Assembly: GCA_902578805.1 (NCBI GenBank)
Contig: CACHEH010000001.1
Coordinates: 124,001-188,000, forward strand
DNA length: 64,000 nucleotides
DNA from: an uncultured SAR116 cluster alpha proteobacterium
GTDB taxonomy: Bacteria; Pseudomonadota; Alphaproteobacteria; Puniceispirillales; Marisalimonadaceae
Direction of reading: 5' to 3'
Position 1 is the first letter of the stretch; each line of letters begins with the position of its first letter. The notes beneath the pieces are model-generated. The model saw nothing but the letters and a program-made list of their open reading frames with translations. It was not told where the DNA came from and did no database searches. The position numbers and the translations under genes were made by a program. Positions 43,724 to 52,972 of the stretch are shown here, one piece after another.

Positions 43724-45057
43724 CTTAAAATTTGGTACAGATCAACTAAAGTATCATTCATAAACCATGCCCTACCACTGTACCTACCTGCTGTCTTTAA
43801 ATTGCTATAACTATCTTCTAATATTGAATTTAGTTTAAAAGTTTGCTTTTCATAATCTTTGGTCAAGATTGGGATTGTAGAGGGGAGAAGTTCACTTTTA
43901 TTAAAAATAACTTCAGAGCCTTTTGGAACTATGTCTAATTTTTTTAATTCATTAATTATTTGAGACACATTAATTGATCTGGCTTCCTCAAAATCACACA
44001 AAACTTCTACTGTTAAATAAGAAGAATTGCTTTCAATTATTTTTTTCATATTTGGATATAAAGTAATCCTAAACACTTTAAAATCAGGATCCCAATTCCA
44101 TAAATATGTTGAGCTTTTATTTTTTAGAGGCTTATCAAATTCAAGGTGAAATATTAAATTAGATCTTGTCTTCGGTATATTTCCTTTGAATTTTATATTT
44201 CCTGCCCTTAATCCAAGTGCAGGTGGAATTGTCCACAAACAAAAATCTATGTCTATGCTTTTACCATCTTCTAAAATTAGAGATTTTATCACACCTTTTT
44301 CTGAAACTATCTTATTAATTGTTTGCGATTTATGTATAGTCACATTATTTTTTTTTAAAATTTTTTTTTGATCTTCTATCCATTGTCCAATACCTCGCAT
44401 ACCCTTAGGATAAAAATACTTTATATTTCTAATATCTTGATCAAAGGAATGATATGCTATTCTATCGTCATAAATCGATTTTTTTTTTAAAGAAAGTGTT
44501 AAATCGCTTGTAAAAGCTATAATGCGTTGCAGACCAAAAACTTTCAGAGATTTTATAGACAAATCGTCGTAATTCACATTTCCATATATTTTTTTTATTA
44601 CCTTATCAAAAACTTCTTTTTTTAAAGTATGACCAAAATTTTTTAAAATATAACTATTATAATCATCAACAAAGCTTAAAGATTTAATCTCGTTTAGTTG
44701 ATTAATAGACTTATCATATAATTTTTGTGGCAAGTTTCTAATATCAATTAATGGGCTATTATAATTCCATTTTAAAAAAAAATTTCCATCAAATAATTTA
44801 TCATGAATTAACCATTTTTTTTCTAAGTTTTCTATTGAACCAAATAACTTTTTGTTTAAATCATCAATTTTTGTCAAAGTAAAAATGTGAGGCCCATAAT
44901 CAAAATACGTATCTCTTCCATAATTTTTTGATAATAACAAGCCTCCAATATTTTTTGATTTTTCTACAATATGGATTTTTTTATATTTTTTTGCTAGTAT
45001 ACGTGCAGCTATTATTCCAACAACACCTCCACCAACAATAACACACGAATTTTGCAA
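43720..45057 (-). CDS. FAD-dependent amine-oxidase-fold oxidoreductase
   Basis: 445 residues. CVIVGGGVVGIIAARILA is the FAD ADP-binding motif and VEKSKNIGGLLLS the G-G following it; TAGRYSGRAWFMNDTLVDLY near the C-terminus is the flavin-binding block of the amine oxidase/UDP-galactopyranose mutase superfamily. FDYGPHIFTL resembles mutase and protoporphyrinogen oxidase relatives. Such proteins occur in glycan clusters with an unknown reaction. It could act on the polyprenyl sugar or nucleotide sugar made nearby, but it is not a DprE1-type flavoenzyme. Its 3' end overlaps neuB by 4 nt. Confidence 0.75.
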   Translation of the reverse strand: MQNSCVIVGGGVVGIIAARILAKKYKKIHIVEKSKNIGGLLLSKNYGRDTYFDYGPHIFTLTKIDDLNKKLFGSIENLEKKWLIHDKLFDGNFFLKWNYNSPLIDIRNLPQKLYDKSINQLNEIKSLSFVDDYNSYILKNFGHTLKKEVFDKVIKKIYGNVNYDDLSIKSLKVFGLQRIIAFTSDLTLSLKKKSIYDDRIAYHSFDQDIRNIKYFYPKGMRGIGQWIEDQKKILKKNNVTIHKSQTINKIVSEKGVIKSLILEDGKSIDIDFCLWTIPPALGLRAGNIKFKGNIPKTRSNLIFHLEFDKPLKNKSSTYLWNWDPDFKVFRITLYPNMKKIIESNSSYLTVEVLCDFEEARSINVSQIINELKKLDIVPKGSEVIFNKSELLPSTIPILTKDYEKQTFKLNSILEDSYSNLKTAGRYSGRAWFMNDTLVDLYQILS

Positions 45058-45108
45058 AACTAATCACTTTAATTATACTTTAAAAAAAATTTATATTAAT
45101 GTTATAGC

Positions 45109-45795
45109 ATGATTGTTTCTATCCACCAACCCAGTTATTGGCCATGGCTCGGTCACTTAAGTAAAATTATGAAAAGCGACTATCATATTATTTTAGATGA
45201 TGTAGACGTAAAAAGGAATTCGTACCAATATAGAAATATATTCAATAATAACAATAAAATTACATACCTTACATTACCTGTTGATAAAACATATAGAAAA
45301 AGAATTTGTGACCTATCTTTTAAAAACAATACTTGGCCAGAAGAACACTTAAAGTTACTTTCAATTTATTATAATAAAACAAATTATTTTGATGAAATTT
45401 ATTCTCTTATTGAACCAATTTATAAAATTGGGAAACATATGAAACCTTGTGAGTTTTTAACTGAAACTATTAATTCAGCGATGAATATGCTTGAATTAAA
45501 AACACCTTTAATGTCGTCAAAGGTTTTGAATGTTGATGGCAATAAAGGAACAAAGATTCTAAACTTAGTTAAAAAAGTTAATGGAAAAGTTTATTTATCC
45601 GGTGAAGGTGCCAAAGAATACTTAGAAAATATGAACGAAATTTTCTTAGAAAACAAAATTAAAATAATCTATAATAAATATCTACTTCCTAAATATGATC
45701 AATCAAATAAATTATCATTTATACCAGGATTATCATGTTTAGACTTACTCTTTTATCAGGGAATTCAAAATGCAAGATTCATATTTAAAAGATAA
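45109..45795 (+). CDS. WbqC-family protein
   Basis: 228 residues. IHQPSYWPWLGHLSKIM, DDVDVKRNSYQYRN, LTLPVDKTYRKRICDL, VYLSGEGAKEYLE and YDQ follow the WbqC family, found in O-antigen loci and proposed to act in amino-sugar metabolism, with no firm reaction. It overlaps the following methyltransferase by 26 nt, so the two are probably coupled. No membrane segments. Confidence 0.85.
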   Translation: MIVSIHQPSYWPWLGHLSKIMKSDYHIILDDVDVKRNSYQYRNIFNNNNKITYLTLPVDKTYRKRICDLSFKNNTWPEEHLKLLSIYYNKTNYFDEIYSLIEPIYKIGKHMKPCEFLTETINSAMNMLELKTPLMSSKVLNVDGNKGTKILNLVKKVNGKVYLSGEGAKEYLENMNEIFLENKIKIIYNKYLLPKYDQSNKLSFIPGLSCLDLLFYQGIQNARFIFKR

Positions 45796-46453
45796 TTTTT
45801 CAGTACTAAAAAATAATTCTCAGATATGGGATGACATTTATAAAGCAAGTGACTCAGTATTGGATTATCCAAATGAGCATTTTGTAAGATTATTTTTTAG
45901 ACATTTAGCGCCTTTAGGAAATAGGTTTTTAGACTGGGGAATTGGAAGCGGAAATAATGCTAAGTTTATGACTATTCAAGGTAAAAATGTTTATGGAGCA
46001 GAAGTATCAAGTTACGCAATTGATTCCGTTAAAAAATTATATAAATCTCATTTTAATAAAACTATTAAGATTGATCACATTAGAGATAACAAATTAAATT
46101 TTAAGGACAACTATTTTGATTGTATAGTTTCTTGGCAAGTCCAATGTTACAATAATGAAAATACATTTAAAGCTTTCTTAAAGGAAAGTTTTCGTTGCCT
46201 CAAAAAAAATGGAATATTAGTCTTTACGTTAACGAACACCAATGACCTTATTTTTGAAAACTCAAAAAAAATAGGAAATAATACTTACTTATCCAACTAT
46301 CAAAATCAAAAAGGGGTGATTCTTTTTGCAGTAAAGGAAAGTGCTGAATTAAAAAAATATATCCATAATTTTACAGTTATAGATGATGGATTTTTCTCAT
46401 ATAAATTAAATAAAAAACTTAGTAAACATTCAGTTTTTATTTTAAAAAAATAG
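45770..46453 (+). CDS. class I SAM-dependent methyltransferase
   Basis: 227 residues. NRFLDWGIGSGNNAKFM is motif I, YGAEVSSYAID carries the acidic ribose ligand, YFDCIVSWQVQCYNNE motif II and FRCLKKNGILVFTLTN the post-motif region. Its start lies inside wbqC (26-nt overlap). Its stop abuts the convergent PIG-L stop with no spacing. The substrate is unknown and probably a sugar in the same pathway as WbqC. Confidence 0.78.
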   Translation: MQDSYLKDNFSVLKNNSQIWDDIYKASDSVLDYPNEHFVRLFFRHLAPLGNRFLDWGIGSGNNAKFMTIQGKNVYGAEVSSYAIDSVKKLYKSHFNKTIKIDHIRDNKLNFKDNYFDCIVSWQVQCYNNENTFKAFLKESFRCLKKNGILVFTLTNTNDLIFENSKKIGNNTYLSNYQNQKGVILFAVKESAELKKYIHNFTVIDDGFFSYKLNKKLSKHSVFILKK

Positions 46454-47110
46454 TTAAAAAATCATCCTTATTACATGAAAGGCTTCTGCATATATGTTAT
46501 TTGATTCGCTACCTCTAATTTTAGCAAGATTTTTAGAAGTTTCCAAACTCCTAGGAAAGGGGTGTGGTGCTAATTCACTTTCATAAAGTTTAAGTATGTT
46601 AATTTTTTCATCCATATAATTAGAAATATCAAAATATATTTTTGGTTGAAAAAAATCTTTAAATGCGAAATTTGTTTCCGATGGTACTTCATAAGCCAAT
46701 AAAGTTTTTACTGATTTAGCTCGAAAAGGTTTTGATGCACTAATAACAGCATTTGCTATTATTCTATGGTCAGAGTGTATGTCTCCATAAAAAGGAGTGA
46801 ATATAATTGAAGGAGAAAAATCTTTAAATAAATCGGAAAAATTAATTATCATATTTTTCATGCTTTTATCTGAAATTTCACTAGATAAATACGACAATTG
46901 ATGTACTTTAAAAAAATTGAATTTTTTAGAAATATCTTTTATGAGATCTCGGCGTTTATTCTTCTCAGTTTTAGAATAATCTTTTCCCATCTTTGTAACA
47001 ATGACCCAATGTATTTCTGCTCCTTCGTCATTTAATCTAAGCAATGTTCCGCCACAACCTAATACTTCATCATCAGGGTGTGGAGCAATGGCAAATATAA
47101 TTTTTTTCAT
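46454..47110 (-). CDS. PIG-L/LmbE-family deacetylase
   Basis: 218 residues. FAIAPHPDDEVLGCGGTL gives the HPDDE zinc motif and DIHSDHRIIANAV the second ligand set. It follows the neuC-type gene by 15 nt, in an operon with neuA, so it may de-N-acetylate a nonulosonic-acid precursor or a derivative, allowing another acyl group to be added. It is only distantly like the PIG-L at 5734. Confidence 0.85.
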   Translation of the reverse strand: MKKIIFAIAPHPDDEVLGCGGTLLRLNDEGAEIHWVIVTKMGKDYSKTEKNKRRDLIKDISKKFNFFKVHQLSYLSSEISDKSMKNMIINFSDLFKDFSPSIIFTPFYGDIHSDHRIIANAVISASKPFRAKSVKTLLAYEVPSETNFAFKDFFQPKIYFDISNYMDEKINILKLYESELAPHPFPRSLETSKNLAKIRGSESNNIYAEAFHVIRMIF

Positions 47111-47125
47111 AGTAAATGCTCTATT

Positions 47126-48295
47126 TTATAATTTAAGTGGGTCATCTCTTCTAAAGTCTTTATAATTTTTAATATTTAATTCCTTTAATAATTTATATGC
47201 TTTATTACTAGCATCTCCTTCACCATAAATGTTTTTTATACCTTGTAAATTATTTGACCTAAATTCTTCACTTAAAACTTTTATAATAGACTTTTTTATC
47301 TTAACTTTATTTACATCACAAAATACAACATTTTTTTGTGACTTTCTTCCAATCATTCTTTCCCCAACATTAATTACAGGGATTGGAATAGAAGCTGCCT
47401 CTAAAATTCCAGAACTTGAATTACCTATTTGAAACTTTGCTTGACGATAGACATTAACAAATTCATTACGTTTTAAATTGTTTACAAATTTAAAAAAATT
47501 AACATTTTCAAACTTTTTAAAATCATTTATTAAAATTCTTGATCCGGCATCGATGTTTGGAGAATTAATAATAGCTGAAATTTTATTTTCATATAACGCA
47601 TCCAAAAGAATTTTAAAATCTCGTATACTATCTTCTTCTTTAGAAAATAATGGATGAAAAATTACAAGAGCATAATTATCAATATCAAATCCTAGTGGTA
47701 ATTTTAAAAATGTTGACACTTTCCTATTTTTTTCTTGTTTGAATTTATCAAGAGCTGGGCTCCCTATATTAAATATTCTAGAAGGATTGGCACCAATACT
47801 TATCAACCTGTCATTATGCTCTTTGAGTGTGGTTACCAAATAAGATGACATTTTAGAAGTTGCATGTCGTATTGGGTTATCAATAGTACCGTCTAAATCA
47901 TGATCACCAGCAAAAAAATGAACTGTTGGTATTTCTAAAAACCCCCCTAAAATTGACCCCATTAACACTTCTTCTCGATCACCTGCATAAATAATTATAT
48001 CAGGGTTAAACTTATCAATTAATGGAATAGAATTATTTAAAAAGATAGATGCAGATGTCAATCTTGATTTGTTCTTATTTCCATCTATTAAACATTCAAT
48101 TTCTCCGAGAATACTATGTCCATCTTCTTTGATATGATCAACTGTGTAACCAAAAGATTGTGAAAGATGAGCACCAGCAACTAATATTTTGAAATCTATT
48201 TTATGGTCGTTTGTAAGTAACTTAAATAAATAACTTAATAAATCATATTCAGATCTACTATAAGTAATTGCTAAAATTTTTTTTTTATTTTTCAT
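47126..48295 (-). CDS. neuC: NeuC-family UDP-sugar 2-epimerase (hydrolysing), LegG-like
   Basis: 389 residues from ATG 48295. ILAITYSRSEYDLLSYLF, VAGAHLSQSFGYTV, YAGDREEVLMGSILGGF, HFFAGDHDLDGTIDNPIRHA, NIGSPALDKF and NSSSGILEAASIPIPVINVGER follow NeuC/LegG. The reaction removes the nucleotide and epimerises C2, giving the NeuB substrate. ATG 48295 overlaps the neuA stop as ATGA, a better choice than GTG 48310. It is coupled to neuA upstream and to the PIG-L gene downstream. Confidence 0.92.
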   Translation of the reverse strand: MKNKKKILAITYSRSEYDLLSYLFKLLTNDHKIDFKILVAGAHLSQSFGYTVDHIKEDGHSILGEIECLIDGNKNKSRLTSASIFLNNSIPLIDKFNPDIIIYAGDREEVLMGSILGGFLEIPTVHFFAGDHDLDGTIDNPIRHATSKMSSYLVTTLKEHNDRLISIGANPSRIFNIGSPALDKFKQEKNRKVSTFLKLPLGFDIDNYALVIFHPLFSKEEDSIRDFKILLDALYENKISAIINSPNIDAGSRILINDFKKFENVNFFKFVNNLKRNEFVNVYRQAKFQIGNSSSGILEAASIPIPVINVGERMIGRKSQKNVVFCDVNKVKIKKSIIKVLSEEFRSNNLQGIKNIYGEGDASNKAYKLLKELNIKNYKDFRRDDPLKL

Positions 48296-48987
48296 TGATT
48301 TTTTAAACACATCGAAACAATTGTATAATCAAATTCAGAATCAATATCATATGATCTTTCGATTGGCATCTCATAAAAAAGTGTGTCTGGGTAGAATAAC
48401 TTATCGCTTTTAATCAATGCATCTCGCGACCATATATATATACTAGCATTCATATCATAACAAATTGGAGTATCTTGTCGTCTTGTAATTTGTTTCTTTG
48501 GCTCAAAAACTAAAGATGCATATTTGTTGTTTTTTAATTTTACCATGTTGAAATATGGTGATCTTCTTGAGAGGCATCCAGTAATTAAGTTTGGCGCTTT
48601 ATTATTCTCAAAAATATTTATACAATTTTGAAGGTCGTCAAATGACCTTAGAGGTGAAGTTGGGTCTAAGTCTATAATATATTTATAAGTTTTTTTAGTT
48701 ATTTTTTCTGCTTCCTGAAAACAGTGGCGTATAGCAGGGATTTTGGGTGATGAATTTTTGGCTAGTTTTTCTGGCCTCTTAATATTCAATGATGAGCCAA
48801 AGTTTGAAGCACAATCTAAAATTTCTTTAGAATCTGAACTCACAACAATATCTTCAAAATAACCACTTTTTTTTGCAAATTCTATCGTGTATGCTATCAA
48901 AGGTATGCCGTTGATTAACTTTAAATTTTTGCCTGGAACCCCTTGAGATCCACCACGAGCGCATATAGTACATATTAAAGGTTCCAT
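48292..48987 (-). CDS. neuA: CMP-nonulosonate (NeuA/LegF-type) cytidylyltransferase
   Basis: 231 residues. CTICARGGSQGVPGKNLKLI is the CTP-binding start, DIVVSSDS, DLDPTSPLRSFDDLQNC and TRRQDTPICYDMNASIYIW are NeuA/LegF blocks. It charges the NeuB product with CMP for transfer. It is first in a three-gene operon (neuA, neuC, PIG-L) with a 4-nt overlap to neuC. The convergent or divergent neighbours do not share its function. A glycosyltransferase for the CMP-sugar may be the PFTS-like or GT-B-like protein in the window. Confidence 0.92.
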   Translation of the reverse strand: MEPLICTICARGGSQGVPGKNLKLINGIPLIAYTIEFAKKSGYFEDIVVSSDSKEILDCASNFGSSLNIKRPEKLAKNSSPKIPAIRHCFQEAEKITKKTYKYIIDLDPTSPLRSFDDLQNCINIFENNKAPNLITGCLSRRSPYFNMVKLKNNKYASLVFEPKKQITRRQDTPICYDMNASIYIWSRDALIKSDKLFYPDTLFYEMPIERSYDIDSEFDYTIVSMCLKNQ

Positions 48988-49044
48988 AAATTTACTTATA
49001 CAATCATCAAAAAAAAAATAAAAGCTGAAATTGGTAAGAGTAAA

Positions 49045-50670
49045 ATGAGAGATACTAAATTAGAAAGAAAGGATTTTGTTGAATGGGATAAGATTACACA
49101 AAAATACGGTCATCATTATGCATTTCACTTAGAATTAGATCATATATCTAGGCTTCTGTCAGAAAAAATGAATGATACCTTACATTCTTTCATCGAATTT
49201 GACAAAAAAGCAATTATTAATAGAATTTTGCAGATTGTTATTTCCTCAATTTATTCAGAATTTTCCAAATTTTATCTTGAATTGTGTATAAAAAATAAAT
49301 GTTACTATAAATTAAATCAAAATTTTGTTAAGTTTTCTGAATATCATATAGATTTGAAGAAAAAAAAACTTTTATTAAATATATCTTTCAAATTTAAACT
49401 CCTATTAAAACTTTTTAAAAATTTTTTTAAAATTCAATATATTTTCCTTAAGAAAATAATTTTTTCAAAAAAAAGAGATGGAAAGGTTGCTTTATTCTTT
49501 GAAAATATTCCAAAAAAATCTTTCTTTAATATGGAAAACGATAAACCGTTTATAAATTTCATCAATCATTTCCCTATTGATGAATTTAATAAAATTGAAA
49601 ATATCTATGTTGAAAACTTAAGTTCAAAAATTAAAAGTAAATCATTAAAAATTAAATATCATAAGGAAATTTTATTTGAAGCTGTATGTCACCTTCCTAA
49701 ATCACTTAACATTATGTCAAAATTTTTTTTTAAACACTGGAAGAATTTTTTTAAAATTTTAATTATGATTTTTAAAAATCCCATTTTTTTATTGATACAA
49801 AAAGACTTAGTTTCCAGTGCACTATATGCAACTTTAAATAATGAAAAAATTATAAACCTTATTTTTTATACTAATTCAATCCAATTTGATATTCCTCTTA
49901 ATTTTACAAATCAACCTAATAAGTCTTGGAAATCGGTAATGCTTTGGTATACGTCTGGCTGTGATTATTTCAGCTACGATGTCCTTCCTTTAGATTTGTT
50001 TAAAGTTAGAATGAAATTTATTAAATTCGATAAAACTTATGTATGGTCAAAAAGTCAAGCAGATCGATTGAGAGAGGGAATAAACCAAATAAATTATAGT
50101 ATATGCCCACCAATTTTGTTTTACATGCCTAACGAAAAACTAAAAACAAATATAAAAACTAAAAAATATATTCTAATCTTTGATGAAACACCTCACTTGA
50201 ATGAAACCACTTTAATACATTATGGTTATAGATACAAATATTGGGATATAAACACATCAAAAAGATTTTTAAAAGATATCATAAGTCTTTTTGATTTAAT
50301 AAATAAAGATTTAACGGAACCATATGATCTTGTGTTAAAACAAAAAAAACCCATTATCAAAGGACACCATCACCCAGATTACGATAAAGTTTTAGATTTT
50401 GGAAAAAGTAAGGGTTTGATTATAGCAAATTTCAATTGTAACTTATTTAAATTAATAAATATGTCATCTTTCTCAATTATTTCTCCGTACGCTTCCCCCG
50501 CTCATATATGTGCGTTTATGAAAAAAAAATCAATTTATTATGATCCCAAAAGTGAGCTTCGGTTTATTCAGAATGATCATAAAAATATACAATTGATCAA
50601 AGGGAAAAATGAGTTACAAAGTTATTTTTTTAATAAAATTTACCAGAATGCTTTTCTGAAAAATATTTAA
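49045..50670 (+). CDS. putative polysaccharide biosynthesis PFTS-motif-like protein
   Basis: 541 residues. The C-terminal half contains TYVWSKSQADRLREG, ILIFDETPH, YDLVLKQKKP and SIISPYASPAHICAFMKKKSIYYDP. The last stretch resembles the P-F-T-S region of 'PFTS motif' polysaccharide proteins (here P-Y-A-S), a GT-B-like donor-site loop followed by Y-Y-D-P. The N-terminal part is lysine-rich with a basic, hydrophobic segment that may bind membranes. The family function is unproven; transfer of a surface sugar is the likely role. Its last 41 nt overlap the convergent nucleotidyltransferase gene. Confidence 0.55.
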   Translation: MRDTKLERKDFVEWDKITQKYGHHYAFHLELDHISRLLSEKMNDTLHSFIEFDKKAIINRILQIVISSIYSEFSKFYLELCIKNKCYYKLNQNFVKFSEYHIDLKKKKLLLNISFKFKLLLKLFKNFFKIQYIFLKKIIFSKKRDGKVALFFENIPKKSFFNMENDKPFINFINHFPIDEFNKIENIYVENLSSKIKSKSLKIKYHKEILFEAVCHLPKSLNIMSKFFFKHWKNFFKILIMIFKNPIFLLIQKDLVSSALYATLNNEKIINLIFYTNSIQFDIPLNFTNQPNKSWKSVMLWYTSGCDYFSYDVLPLDLFKVRMKFIKFDKTYVWSKSQADRLREGINQINYSICPPILFYMPNEKLKTNIKTKKYILIFDETPHLNETTLIHYGYRYKYWDINTSKRFLKDIISLFDLINKDLTEPYDLVLKQKKPIIKGHHHPDYDKVLDFGKSKGLIIANFNCNLFKLINMSSFSIISPYASPAHICAFMKKKSIYYDPKSELRFIQNDHKNIQLIKGKNELQSYFFNKIYQNAFLKNI

Positions 50671-51379
50671 TTGCACTTATATATTTTTCTTTATTATCAA
50701 TGGCAAATCTATTTTCTTTTAATGGCAATCCAAATAACTTTTGTCTATTTACAAGTTTAGGGAAAACATCTTTTGGAAAATCTAAATGCGCTTTCGAATC
50801 CAACAAATCCAAAATGGATGGAGACATTAAATAAATTGATGAATTAGACCAAATATTTTTTGAATCATTATTAGTCAAAATAAAATTTTTCTGTTTTTTA
50901 GTAGGTCGTTCATAAAATGCAGTTATTAAATTATTTTTATTTCTTGTAATTATGAATGAGTTAGAGTTTGTATTTTTATGCATAAACACTGTACATAAAG
51001 CCCCAGTTTTTTTAAAGTGTTTAATCATTCTATTAAGATTTTCAAAAAAAACTACATCACCATAAAATACAAAAAAAGGATCATTTCCAATTAACTCTTT
51101 TTCAAATATTTTTACTCCACCTGCAGTTCCATTTAAGCTCTTTTGGTATTTATAAAAAATATTAACTCCTAATTTTTGACCATTTCCAATACAGGATATA
51201 ATTTTTTCACCAAGATAATGTAAATTTATATATATTTCTCTAATGTCATATTTTTTTAATAATAAAATTTGCCATTCCAATATGGTTTTACCGTGAAACA
51301 TTAATAATGGTTTTGGACAATTTGTAGTTAATGAACCAAGCCTAGATCCTAACCCACCACATAAAATTACCGCTTTCAA
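50630..51379 (-). CDS. sugar-1-phosphate nucleotidyltransferase, HddC-like
   Basis: 249 residues. VILCGGLGSRLGSLT is the NTP-binding motif, NCPKPLLMFHGKTILEWQI, SLNGTAGGVKIFE and FFVFYGDVVF are the GT-A nucleotidyltransferase blocks. With a GmhB-like phosphatase immediately upstream (4-nt ATGA overlap) it resembles HddC, which makes GDP-D-glycero-D-manno-heptose. A hexose specificity is possible. Its 3' end overlaps the convergent PFTS-like gene by 41 nt. Confidence 0.82.
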   Translation of the reverse strand: MKAVILCGGLGSRLGSLTTNCPKPLLMFHGKTILEWQILLLKKYDIREIYINLHYLGEKIISCIGNGQKLGVNIFYKYQKSLNGTAGGVKIFEKELIGNDPFFVFYGDVVFFENLNRMIKHFKKTGALCTVFMHKNTNSNSFIITRNKNNLITAFYERPTKKQKNFILTNNDSKNIWSNSSIYLMSPSILDLLDSKAHLDFPKDVFPKLVNRQKLFGLPLKENRFAIDNKEKYISAIKYFSEKHSGKFY

Positions 51380-51960
51380 ATCAAATCGTCCATAATTGGT
51401 ATAATATCTTCCAATTTATTTACTCTATAATTAGGTTGTATTGTTTCCTTGTTTATTTTTAGACTACTTTCAATAAGTTTCGATTTGTTGTATTTACCCT
51501 TAATCATAATTGTTATACAACCAGCTAGATTACCAGCCACTATATCGCTTATCCTATCACCCACCATAAAGCTTTTTTTTAAATCCAAATTAAATTTTTT
51601 TTGTGCCTTAAATAACATGCCAGGTTGAGGTTTTCTAAAATAACTATCAAACTTGTATCTATTGATATTAGCATTTGGATGAAACGGACAAAAATAAACT
51701 CTATCGAAAACACTAATTCCTAACTTAGTATTAATTTTTTTTAAAATAATATCGTTGAGTATTTTCATTTCTCTGTAAGTTTTTAGCCCTTTTGAAACAA
51801 TAGTTTGGTTTGTTACTACTATAATTTTAAAAGATCTTTTTTTAGCTGCTTTTAAAAGTTGAAATAATCCTTCTATAAATATAATTTTATTTGGGTTTAA
51901 ATTAATACCCTTATCAATAATGATTGTGCCATCTCTATCTAAAAACAAAGCCTTTTCCAA
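51376..51960 (-). CDS. HAD-IIIA phosphatase, GmhB-like
   Basis: 194 residues. LFLDRDGTIIID is HAD motif I with the nucleophile Asp, VVTNQTIVSKG motif II, RKPQPGMLFKA motif III Lys, and FMVGDRISDIVAGNLAG motif IV. YFCPFHPNANI contains part of the zinc loop seen in GmhB, D-glycero-D-manno-heptose 1,7-bisphosphate phosphatase. It is first in a two-gene set with the HddC-like gene. No heptose kinase of the HddA type is seen nearby. Confidence 0.85.
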   Translation of the reverse strand: MEKALFLDRDGTIIIDKGINLNPNKIIFIEGLFQLLKAAKKRSFKIIVVTNQTIVSKGLKTYREMKILNDIILKKINTKLGISVFDRVYFCPFHPNANINRYKFDSYFRKPQPGMLFKAQKKFNLDLKKSFMVGDRISDIVAGNLAGCITIMIKGKYNKSKLIESSLKINKETIQPNYRVNKLEDIIPIMDDLI

Positions 51961-52040
51961 AATTTACCCAACTGTTAATAGTTTACTTAAAACGTAAATT
52001 ACACTATAAATCTTTTAATGATTTTTTATATAAAAATTTT

Positions 52041-52044
52041 GGAG
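52041..52044 (+). promoter_or_regulatory. Shine-Dalgarno GGAG indicating an ATT start
   Basis: GGAG lies 10 nt upstream of in-frame ATT 52055, where the conserved Gfo/Idh N-terminus begins. No ATG, GTG or TTG occurs in this frame between the stop at 52031 and TTG 52256. Confidence 0.6.
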
Positions 52045-52054
52045 TAATAAAAAA

Positions 52055-52972
52055 ATTAAAACCCTAATTATAGGCGCGGGCTCGATTGGCTTAAGGCACG
52101 CACAAATTTTAAGAAAATTTGATCATAAAATTGCTTTTGTTTCCAAAAGATCTGACTTAAAAAATACTCATTACTCAAAAATAAAAGATGCTTTAAAATT
52201 TTTTAAACCAACTTATATCATAATTAGTCAAGAAACAAATAAACATCTAACAACATTGAAAGAGATTTTTAAATTTGGTTACACAGGAAAAATTCTCCTA
52301 GAAAAGCCGTTATCAACAGTCTATAAATCGAGAATAGATTTAAAGTTTAACTCCGATAAAATTTTTTTAGGATATAATTTACGTTTTCATCCTTGCATAG
52401 AAAAGTTAAAAAAAAAATTGGATCATGAAAAAGTCTTAAGTGCATCAGTCTATACGGGACAATATCTGCCAGATTGGCGTCCCTTTAGAGATTATAAAAA
52501 AACCTACTCATCAAGAAAAAAGGAGGGAGGTGGAGTTCTTTTAGAATTAAGTCACGAACTAGATTATCTTACATTTCTTTTTGGTAAATGTATTAAAGCT
52601 GTTTCGTGGCAAGATAAATTGAGTAATCTTGAAATTGACTGCCATGACAGCGCCATTGGTATTATGAGCTTTCAAAAATGCAAATTCCTTTCTTTACATT
52701 TAAACTTACTTGATAGGAAAGCAAGGAGAGATATAATTGTAAATACAAATGAAAACTCGTATAAAATTGATCTTGTTAATAGTGTTTTCGAGATAAATAA
52801 TACTAAAGAGGTTCTTAAAAAAAATCGGAATATTTCTTATTTCCTTATGCATAAAGATATATTACTTAATAATAGAAAAAAAATCTCATGCTCTTTCGAT
52901 GAAGGTGTTAACATTATGAAGCTTATTCATAAACTCCAATTGAAAAGGAAATTTGAGTTAAAATGTTATTGA
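52055..52972 (+). CDS. Gfo/Idh/MocA-family oxidoreductase, apparent ATT start
   Basis: 305 residues from ATT 52055: the N-terminus is then KTLIIGAGSIGLRHAQIL, the expected NAD(P) motif. The first canonical start, TTG 52256, would delete 67 residues and the whole dinucleotide-binding site. LLEKPLSTVYKS is the E-K-P motif and GGGVLLELSHELDYLTFLFG the substrate-His region. It overlaps the following SDR gene by 10 nt. The pair recalls the Gfo/Idh and SDR genes of Campylobacter ptm loci. Sequence error at the start codon is the alternative explanation. Confidence 0.85.
   Translation: MKTLIIGAGSIGLRHAQILRKFDHKIAFVSKRSDLKNTHYSKIKDALKFFKPTYIIISQETNKHLTTLKEIFKFGYTGKILLEKPLSTVYKSRIDLKFNSDKIFLGYNLRFHPCIEKLKKKLDHEKVLSASVYTGQYLPDWRPFRDYKKTYSSRKKEGGGVLLELSHELDYLTFLFGKCIKAVSWQDKLSNLEIDCHDSAIGIMSFQKCKFLSLHLNLLDRKARRDIIVNTNENSYKIDLVNSVFEINNTKEVLKKNRNISYFLMHKDILLNNRKKISCSFDEGVNIMKLIHKLQLKRKFELKCY

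Noticed and set aside
43720-45057. FAD enzyme as the DprE1 partner of the UbiA cassette
   Set aside because: DprE1 belongs to a different flavoprotein fold (FAD_binding_4); this protein has the amine-oxidase/UGM-type motifs.
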